Part shown: positions 1-5,153 of the stretch, piece by piece
Numbering within the stretch: position 1 is the first letter of the stretch
How the letters are laid out: the number at the start of each line of letters is the position of its first letter
Notes under the pieces: model-generated
What the model was told of the DNA's origin: nothing
The model's input: only the letters and a program-made list of their open reading frames with translations
The model's database searches: none
Source of the DNA: DATDOO01 sp035293245
GTDB lineage: Bacteria; Pseudomonadota; Gammaproteobacteria; Methylococcales; Methylococcaceae
Direction: 5' to 3'
Assembly (NCBI GenBank): GCA_035293245.1
Contig: DATDOO010000284.1
Span: 1 to 12,583, forward strand
Length of the DNA stretch: 12,583 bases
Translations under genes and position numbers: made by a program

Positions 1-2
1 CC

Positions 3-593
3 CTCGGCGCCCTGGCCGGAGATGGGCTGCCCGCGCGCGCGCTCAAATTCCTTTATGCCTTGTTCCTGCTTTATGTCGCGGCGCGCCTGGTCCTGGTCCG
101 GACGGAGACGGGCCGCGACGGCCAGGGCGACCGCTGGCGGATCGCGGCAACCGGACTCGGCATCGGTGCGCTGTCGGCCGTCCTGGGCATCGGCGGCGGC
201 ACCCTGACCGTGCCCTACCTGGCGCGGCAGGGTCTGGCCATGAAGAACGCCGCCGCCGTGTCCAGCGCCTGCGGCCTGCCCATCGCCCTGGGCGGTGCGG
301 CGACCTACGCCTGGCTCGGCTGGCCGCGCGCCGATCTGCCGCCGTTCAGTTTCGGCTACATTTACCTGCCCGCCTTGTTCGGCATTGCGGCGTGCAGCGC
401 CTGGACCGCTCCCTGGGGCGCGCGCCTGGCGCATCGGCTTCCGGCGCAAAGGATGAAACGGCTGTTCGCCGTACTGCTGGCGCTGGTCGCGGCACGTTTT
501 GCCCAGCAGGGTTTCGATCCGGCGTGGCCGGGGGAAGCGTTGCACCGGATCGGCGCGGGCGTGAATTTCCTCACCGGAGGCCCCCAACCGTGA
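3..593 (+). CDS. TSUP (TauE/SafE-type) membrane permease, 3' part
   Basis: This is the C-terminal 196 residues of a polytopic membrane protein; the reading frame is open back to the window edge, so the true start lies outside. A TTG at 60 is in frame but sits inside a continuous hydrophobic coding stretch and is not a credible start. The visible part has several hydrophobic helices and the G-I-G-G-G-x-L-T-V-P-Y-L motif (nucleotides about 186-221) that is typical of each half of the TSUP (formerly DUF81, TauE/SafE) family, followed by a T/S/A-rich helix with a conserved proline. Family members are about 250 residues long and move sulfite, sulfoacetate or other organic anions across the inner membrane. 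The substrate cannot be told from this sequence. The stop codon overlaps the GTG start of the L,D-transpeptidase gene, which suggests co-translation but not a shared function. Confidence 0.85.
   Translation, partial: LGALAGDGLPARALKFLYALFLLYVAARLVLVRTETGRDGQGDRWRIAATGLGIGALSAVLGIGGGTLTVPYLARQGLAMKNAAAVSSACGLPIALGGAATYAWLGWPRADLPPFSFGYIYLPALFGIAACSAWTAPWGARLAHRLPAQRMKRLFAVLLALVAARFAQQGFDPAWPGEALHRIGAGVNFLTGGPQP
576..580 (+). promoter_or_regulatory. Shine-Dalgarno site deciding the GTG start at 590
   Basis: GGAGG lies nine bases before the GTG at 590, inside the end of the permease gene. It is the reason for choosing the GTG at 590 over the in-frame upstream ATG at 392. The GTG overlaps the permease stop (GTGA), a usual arrangement for translational coupling. 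Confidence 0.8.
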
Positions 594-1927
594 AAGCTTG
601 CGATTACTCTCTTCCCACCGTCCGGAGCCTGCGCACCTGGATCGTGCCGACGCTGCTCTTCGGCCTCGCCGGTTGCGCCGGCTGGAACCAGCCCATCGAA
701 CTGGCCTTGCCGCCACCCCAGCCGGAGCGCCACCGCTTCGCCCTGTCCGGAAGCCAGGAGATGATCGGACAACTCGCGGCGCTGGAAACCGTGGAAGGCG
801 ATACCCTGCCGGACATCGCCCGGCATTACGGCCTCGGTTTTCAGCAGATCAAGGATGCCAACCCCGCGCTGGACGAGTGGCTTCCCCCTCCCGGAACCCG
901 CGTCGCGCTGCCGACGCGCTTCATTCTGCCCGACGCGCCGCGCCGGGGCATCGTGGTGAATCTGGCGGCCATGCGCCTGTTCTACTTCCCCGCCGACCGG
1001 CCGTCCTGGGAAGTGGAAACCTATCCGGTGGGCATCGGCCGCGAAGGCTGGTCCACCCCGACCGGGGAAATGAAAATCGTCGACAAGGAGGCGTTCCCCG
1101 TCTGGCATGTGCCGGCCTCGGTGCGCGAGGAGCATGAGCGAAAGGGCGATCCGCTGCCCGCCAGCGTACCGGCCGGGCCGGACAATCCACTGGGCGATTA
1201 CGCCTTTTACCTGAGCAAGCCCAGCTACCTGATGCACGGCACCAACAAGCCTTACGGCGTCGGCCTGCGCGCCAGCCACGGCTGCTTGCGCCTGTACCCG
1301 GAAGACATCTCGGCGCTGTTCCGCGACGTGGCGGTGAAAACGCCGCTCCGGGTGGTGAACCAGCCGTATCTGGTCGGCCACGCGCAAGGGGTGGTGTACC
1401 TGGAAGCGCACCGGCCCTTCGACGAACTGAACGAAAAGAAACTGCGCGCCCAGTTGCGCAAGCGGTTGGCGAAGGAAAGCGCGTCCATCGACTGGGCGCG
1501 GGTGGACTACGCCCTGGACGTGGCGGACGGCGTGCCCGTGCCCATCAGCCAGGGCGCGCCGAACCCGCCCGCGCCGCTCTTGAGCCATCCGGCGCGTCTG
1601 GACGGCGCGCCGGAACCGGCGCCGGTCATCGGTCCCGCCGACTGGGCGGTAAACGCCCTGGACACGGCGGACGAAATCACCGCGCGGCGCATGGCGGCCA
1701 TGCTCAACCATCAGGGGCCGCGCATCCCCGCCCAGGCGCGCGAGACCCAGGGACGCTACCGGGTGTTGGCCGGCCCGTTCCCCAGCGCCGCGGAGGCCAG
1801 GAAGGCGCAGCGCCGGATGCAGATCGAGTTCGACCTGAAAGGCGAAGTGCTCTCTTCCGGCCAGCCCGCCGCCAAGCCGCCGCGCAAGCCGCGCCATGCC
1901 AAGCGCGGCGTCGTTCCCGCCAAATAA
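590..1927 (+). CDS. Lipoprotein L,D-transpeptidase (YkuD/ErfK family) with LysM-like and SPOR-like regions
   Basis: This 445-residue protein probably cross-links peptidoglycan through L,D-peptide bonds or attaches proteins to it in the periplasm. Starting at GTG 590 it has a signal peptide ending in a lipobox L-A-G-C with Cys29 as the lipidated residue. A LysM-like region (about 64-108) contains V-E-G-D-T-L and later a D-A-N-P segment. A YkuD catalytic domain follows (about 120-258), with His216 in H-G-T-N-K-P and S-H-G-C at 229-232, making Cys232 the probable nucleophile. A basic, Pro/Ala-rich part follows. Near the C-terminus a segment starting at about 389 (R-Y-R-V-L-A-G-P-F) resembles a SPOR peptidoglycan-binding domain. 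E. coli ErfK/YbiS-type enzymes are about 310 residues, so the C-terminal extension is extra. The catalytic call is firm; the SPOR call is tentative because the segment is short. The exact reaction (cross-linking or Braun-lipoprotein-type attachment) is not decided by the sequence. Confidence 0.9.
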   Translation: MKACDYSLPTVRSLRTWIVPTLLFGLAGCAGWNQPIELALPPPQPERHRFALSGSQEMIGQLAALETVEGDTLPDIARHYGLGFQQIKDANPALDEWLPPPGTRVALPTRFILPDAPRRGIVVNLAAMRLFYFPADRPSWEVETYPVGIGREGWSTPTGEMKIVDKEAFPVWHVPASVREEHERKGDPLPASVPAGPDNPLGDYAFYLSKPSYLMHGTNKPYGVGLRASHGCLRLYPEDISALFRDVAVKTPLRVVNQPYLVGHAQGVVYLEAHRPFDELNEKKLRAQLRKRLAKESASIDWARVDYALDVADGVPVPISQGAPNPPAPLLSHPARLDGAPEPAPVIGPADWAVNALDTADEITARRMAAMLNHQGPRIPAQARETQGRYRVLAGPFPSAAEARKAQRRMQIEFDLKGEVLSSGQPAAKPPRKPRHAKRGVVPAK

Positions 1928-1981
1928 CGGCTGCTAAAATGGCTTTTGATTAGAAACAGTCTTCAGCCCGCGGAGTTTAGC

Positions 1982-2083
1982 TCCTTCCCCCCACGGAGGA
2001 AGGCTGGGATGGGGGCGATCAAAAAGGCCGAAGACCTTGTTTTGACTCGCCCCCACCCTGGTCCTCCCCCGGTGGGGGAGGGA
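1982..2083. repeat. Fold-back palindromic repeat (MITE/REP-like) between ldt and ccmA
   Basis: The gap before ccmA is dominated by one imperfect palindrome. Its left end folds as a hairpin at 1983-2003 (CCTTCC pairing with GGAAGG, one mismatch further in). Its right end folds as CCTCCCCC (2063-2070) with GGGGGAGG (2074-2081). The arms next to them, 2001-2025 and 2040-2064, are also complementary: reverse-complementing the left arm gives TTTTGA-TCGCCCCCAT against TTTTGACTCGCCCCCAC on the right. The centre (2026-2039) holds a short AAGG/CCTT stem. Such two-ended palindromes are common dispersed non-coding repeats in proteobacteria. I see no coding capacity and no target-site duplication that I can prove. 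The family is not the same as the REP pair near 11580. Confidence 0.75.
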
Positions 2084-2137
2084 AAATGGCCAGCTCCAGC
2101 TCCTGCTGAAGATTCTTGCTTCCAGGAAAATAGCGTC

Positions 2138-2776
2138 ATGCAAAAATCCGCCGAATCCTCCGCCGAACTGGAAGCCGACCGCCTGGAATGCCAGCGGGGC
2201 GGGCGCACCTTGTTCTGCGGCCTGTCGTTTGCCCTCCATGCCGGGGAAGCGCTGCTGGTGGAAGGCGAGAACGGTTCGGGCAAGACCAGTCTGCTGCGTC
2301 TTCTCTGCGGCCTGAGCCGCCCGGCCTCGGGCGAGGTGCGCTGGCGGGGGCGGGCGATTGCCGCCCAGCGCGCCGAGTACGCGCGGGACATGGCTTGGCT
2401 CGGCCATCAGCACGGCGTCAAGCCGGAATTGCAGACTTTCGAGAATCTGGCTTTCGCCGCCGCGCTGCGCGGCGAAGCGCGGCGCGACGGGGTCGAGAGG
2501 GCCCTGGAAACCGTCGGGCTGGGCGAACAGGCGGAAGTGGCGGGCCGCGCGCTGTCCGCAGGGCAGAAGCAGCGCCTGGCGCTGGCGCGGCTGTTGTTGA
2601 GCCGGGCGCGATTGTGGATCCTCGACGAGCCGTTCACCGCCCTGGACGCAGGCGGAGGCGAACTGGTGCGCACGCTGATCGAAAACCATCTGGGCGAGGG
2701 CGGGCTGGCGGTGCTGACCTCGCACCAGCCGGTCAGCCTGCAAGTCCCGCTGGCGCGCCTGGGCTTGACGGGATGA
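2138..2776 (+). CDS. ccmA: Cytochrome c maturation ABC ATPase CcmA
   Basis: This 212-residue ABC ATPase drives the CcmABCD complex, which releases heme-loaded CcmE for c-type cytochrome assembly. Visible motifs are Walker A G-E-N-G-S-G-K-T (43-50), a Q-loop in G-H-Q-H-G-V-K (Gln91), the signature L-S-A-G-Q (139-143), Walker B L-W-I-L-D-E-P (159-165) and the H-loop His196 in T-S-H-Q-P. The short length and the G-H-Q-x-G-x-K segment are CcmA-like. ATG 2138 was chosen because AGGA lies at 2124-2127; the frame stays open further upstream only through the palindromic repeat. The stop overlaps the ccmB start (ATGA), so the two are probably translated together. Identity is also supported by ccmB and ccmC following in order. 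Confidence 0.95.
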   Translation: MQKSAESSAELEADRLECQRGGRTLFCGLSFALHAGEALLVEGENGSGKTSLLRLLCGLSRPASGEVRWRGRAIAAQRAEYARDMAWLGHQHGVKPELQTFENLAFAAALRGEARRDGVERALETVGLGEQAEVAGRALSAGQKQRLALARLLLSRARLWILDEPFTALDAGGGELVRTLIENHLGEGGLAVLTSHQPVSLQVPLARLGLTG

Positions 2777-3450
2777 GCGGCCTCAACCACGCCTTGGCCG
2801 GCCTGTTGCGGCGCGACTTGCTGCTGGCCTTCCGGCACCGGGGCGAGATGGCCAATCCGCCGCTGTTTTTCGCCCTCATCGTGACCCTGTATCCGCTCGG
2901 CGTCAGCCCGGACGCCGAATTGTTGCGCACCATCGCGCCGGGGGTGATCTGGATCGCCGCGCTGCTGGCGGCGCTGTTTTCCCTGGAAAACCTGTTCCGC
3001 GCCGATTTCGACGACGGCGCCCTGGAACAGTTGCTGCTCAGCCCTTATCCTCTGCCGCTGCTGGTGGGCGTTAGGGTATTCGCCCACTGGCTGGTCAGCG
3101 GTTTGCCGCTCTTGCTGCTGGCGCCGCTTCTGGCGGTGCAGTTGGGCTTGTCGCCCAAGGCCATCGGCGTGCTGGAGGCGACGCTGCTGTTGGGCACGCC
3201 GCTCCTGAGTTTGATCGGCGCCATCGGCGTGGCTTTGACCGTGGGCCTGCGGCGCGGCGGCATCCTGCTCACCCTGCTGGTCCTGCCGCTGTATATTCCG
3301 GTGCTGATCTTCGCCACCGGCGCGGTGGCCGCCGCCGCGACCGGCCTGCCGGTGGAAGGACCGCTGTATTTCCTCGCCGCGCTGCTCGCGCTGGCCCTGA
3401 CCCTGGCGCCGCCGGCCATCGCCGCCGCGCTGCGCCTTTCGGTGAACTGA
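2773..3450 (+). CDS. ccmB: Heme-handling ABC permease CcmB
   Basis: This 225-residue inner-membrane protein is the permease partner of CcmA in the CcmABCD complex. It begins with the family-typical basic segment L-L-R-R-D-L-L-L-A-F-R, then about six hydrophobic helices. The loop with F-S-L-E-N-L-F-R-A-D and D-D-G-A-L-E-Q-L-L-L-S-P is characteristic of CcmB. Length matches the family (about 220 residues). Its ATG overlaps the ccmA stop by four bases and ccmC starts two bases after its stop, giving a compact operon. No key element appears to be missing. Confidence 0.95.
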   Translation: MSGLNHALAGLLRRDLLLAFRHRGEMANPPLFFALIVTLYPLGVSPDAELLRTIAPGVIWIAALLAALFSLENLFRADFDDGALEQLLLSPYPLPLLVGVRVFAHWLVSGLPLLLLAPLLAVQLGLSPKAIGVLEATLLLGTPLLSLIGAIGVALTVGLRRGGILLTLLVLPLYIPVLIFATGAVAAAATGLPVEGPLYFLAALLALALTLAPPAIAAALRLSVN

Positions 3451-3452
3451 CC

Positions 3453-4154
3453 ATGTGGAACTTTTTTCATAAACTCGCCTCTCCCAAGCATTTCTACCGC
3501 GTCGCCGGAAAAATGCTGCCCTGGCTGGGCGGCATCACCTTGATCCTGTTGCTGGCGGGATTGTATCTGGGCCTGTTCGTCGCCCCGCCCGATTACCAGC
3601 AGGGCGAAAGCTACCGCATCATGTTCGTGCACGTGCCCGCCGCGTGGATGAGCCTGTTCATTTACACCTTCATGGCGGCGTTGAGCGGCATCGCGATGAT
3701 CTGGAACATGAAGCTGGCGGAAGTGATGGTGAAAAGCTCCGCCGGGCTGGGGGCCTCCTTCACCTTTCTGGCGCTGGCCACCGGCTCCCTGTGGGGCAAA
3801 CCCATGTGGGGGGCGTGGTGGGTGTGGGACGCGCGCCTAACCTCGGAACTGATCCTGCTGTTTCTCTACCTGGGCTACATCGCCCTGACCAACGCCATCG
3901 AGGATCCGCGGGTCGCGGCGCGCGCCGGGGGCATCCTGATCCTGGTGGGCGTGGTCAACATTCCGATCATCCACTACTCGGTGGAGTGGTGGAACACCCT
4001 GCACCAGGGCCCGACCGTCACCCGCCTGGACAAGCCGGCCATCCACGCCAGCATGTTGTGGCCGCTCCTGCTGATGGCGCTGGGGTTTCAGTTCTACTAC
4101 TTCACGGTGGCGCTGATGAATGCGCGGGCGGAAGTGCTGGAGAGGTTCCCGTAG
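3453..4154 (+). CDS. ccmC: Heme-handling protein CcmC (WWD family)
   Basis: CcmC presents heme to the chaperone CcmE at the periplasmic face of the inner membrane. The 233-residue product has about six membrane helices and the tryptophan-rich WWD motif at about 114-130 (W-G-x-x-x-W-G-A-W-W-V-W-D-A-R-L-T). His60 (F-V-H-V-P) and His184 (T-L-H-Q-G) fall at the positions of the two axial heme ligands described for E. coli CcmC, so the protein looks intact. It is the last gene of this short ccm cluster: only about 20 bases separate its stop from the terminator of the convergent hps gene. There is no room for ccmD, and ccmEFGH do not follow; they must be elsewhere if the pathway is complete. Confidence 0.95.
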   Translation: MWNFFHKLASPKHFYRVAGKMLPWLGGITLILLLAGLYLGLFVAPPDYQQGESYRIMFVHVPAAWMSLFIYTFMAALSGIAMIWNMKLAEVMVKSSAGLGASFTFLALATGSLWGKPMWGAWWVWDARLTSELILLFLYLGYIALTNAIEDPRVAARAGGILILVGVVNIPIIHYSVEWWNTLHQGPTVTRLDKPAIHASMLWPLLLMALGFQFYYFTVALMNARAEVLERFP

Positions 4155-4175
4155 GACACGGGGAAAGCGGGCAAT

Positions 4176-4206
4176 AAAAAACCCCGGGGCTGGCGGCCCC
4201 GGGGTT
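4176..4206 (-). terminator. Intrinsic terminator of hps in the convergent gap
   Basis: A perfect 11-bp stem, AACCCCGGGGC (4180-4190) with GCCCCGGGGTT (4196-4206), encloses a five-base loop. Read on the minus strand it is followed by a run of six T, as expected for a Rho-independent terminator just downstream of hps (stop at 4226). On the plus strand only two T follow, so it should work less well for ccmC, though the stem may protect that transcript's 3' end. Confidence 0.9.
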
Positions 4207-4225
4207 CGCCGGAAGGTGCGGACGC

Positions 4226-4960
4226 TTACAGGCCCAGCATCTTCTTGAGCTTGTCGAGCAAACCGCCACCCGCAGCCGGGGCGGCCGCCGCGTGGCCGCC
4301 GCAGCAGCCGCTTTCGCCGCCGGCGCTGTTCGCCAGTTCACGGAGTTCGCGGGCCGCGTCGGCGGGGGAAGCCGCACCGTAGATCGCGCCGCCGGCGACG
4401 ACGATGTCCGCGCCGGATTTCACCACTTGCTGGATGGTGGATTGCTTGATGCCGCCCGCCACGGAGATCTTGACCTTCAGGCCGAGGGCCGCAAGGGCGG
4501 ACAAGTCGGCGAACGGCGTCTGGCCGGCGGCCTGCTGATCCAGGCCGGTGTGCACGCCGATGATGTGCGCGCCCGCACCGGCCACCGCCTTGGCGCACTT
4601 GGCCTTGTCGGAGACATTGATCAGGTCGACCTGCGCCTGCTTGCCGTATTTGTTGGCCGCATCGATCACACCTTTGATGGTGCCGAGGTCGGCGGTGCCG
4701 AGAACGGTGGTGATGTCGGCGCCGGCCTTGAAGAACGGCTCCGATTCATAATGACCGGCGTCCATGGTCTTCAGGTCGACGAGCAGCAGCTTGTCCGGAT
4801 GCTGGGCTTTCATTGCCTTCACCAGTTCGATGCCGTTCGCCTTTACGCAAGGCGTGCCGATTTCGATGATGTCCACAAAAGGAGCCGTCTGCTTGGCCAG
4901 CGCCAGGGTTTGATTGAAATCCAGGGAATCGAGTGCGACCTGAATAAGTGGTTTTGCCAT
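4226..4960 (-). CDS. hps: 3-hexulose-6-phosphate synthase with a C-terminal tail
   Basis: This enzyme condenses formaldehyde with ribulose 5-phosphate to 3-hexulose 6-phosphate, the fixation step of the ribulose monophosphate pathway. The 244-residue product is a HUMPS/orotidine-decarboxylase-type TIM barrel: A-L-D (Asp11), Glu33 in I-E-I-G-T-P, the motif D62-L-K64-T-M-D67, H137 in G-V-H-T-G-L-D-Q-Q-A, and S-V-A-G-G-I-K near 166-172. H-T-G-L-D at 137-141 favours HPS over ketogulonate-phosphate decarboxylase. ATG 4960 has GGAGGA at 4967-4972. Known methylotroph HPS proteins end at about 210 residues. Here about 30 more follow: G-C-C-G-G-H, an Ala/Pro/Gly linker, and a final amphipathic L-L-D-K-L-K-K-M-L-G-L. 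No isomerase gene (hpi/phi) is adjacent. The gene stands alone between a leader and its own terminator. Confidence 0.95.
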   Translation of the reverse strand: MAKPLIQVALDSLDFNQTLALAKQTAPFVDIIEIGTPCVKANGIELVKAMKAQHPDKLLLVDLKTMDAGHYESEPFFKAGADITTVLGTADLGTIKGVIDAANKYGKQAQVDLINVSDKAKCAKAVAGAGAHIIGVHTGLDQQAAGQTPFADLSALAALGLKVKISVAGGIKQSTIQQVVKSGADIVVAGGAIYGAASPADAARELRELANSAGGESGCCGGHAAAAPAAGGGLLDKLKKMLGL

Positions 4961-5043
4961 GTTACGTCCTCCGATTTGGTTTGGGTTTGTCAGTCGGGCG
5001 GGAAGCTCGAATTGTTCGCTTTATTGTCCGCGCTGCGGAAATA

Positions 5044-5055
5044 GTGTTTTAACAC
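5044..5055. promoter_or_regulatory. Palindrome upstream of hps, possible operator
   Basis: GTGTT-TT-AACAC forms a 5-bp dyad in an AT-rich patch, with further partial symmetry outside (AAA/TTT). It lies about 85 bases before the hps start, inside the 193-base gap between hps and the upstream GGDEF-EAL gene. The position suits an operator, but I cannot pick out a convincing -35/-10 pair beside it. Apart from this, the hps ribosome-binding site and a weak hairpin at 5103-5117, nothing is recognisable in the gap. Confidence 0.3.
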
Positions 5056-5153
5056 ATTTTCATTTTGCTGCATCCGACTTTTTGCGCGGCGCTTGCATTG
5101 ACCCCCGATATGCGGGGTTTTCGCCGGCCATGGCCCGTCCGCTCGGGCGTGGG

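Noticed and set aside
362..1897. A 511-codon open frame on the minus strand opposite the L,D-transpeptidase
   Set aside because: Arg/His/Gly-rich composition typical of antisense shadows in GC-rich DNA; the plus strand has the H-x15-C catalytic motif.
1982..2083. The fold-back repeat as a CRISPR array or an intrinsic terminator for ldt
   Set aside because: There are no regularly spaced direct repeats, and the hairpins are not followed by a T run in the plus direction; the two-ended symmetry fits a dispersed palindromic repeat better.
1946..2137. Extension of ccmA upstream to 1946
   Set aside because: The extra 64 codons run through the palindromic repeat and have no homology; ATG 2138 has a ribosome-binding site and the normal CcmA N-terminus.
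4155..4180. A possible ccmD gene after ccmC
   Set aside because: Only about 20 bases separate the ccmC stop from the terminator; CcmD needs roughly 40 or more codons.
5103..5117. CCCCG/CGGGG hairpin as a terminator for the GGDEF-EAL gene
   Set aside because: The stem is only 5 bp, and the T run lies on the plus-strand side where no gene needs it; on the minus strand no T run follows.
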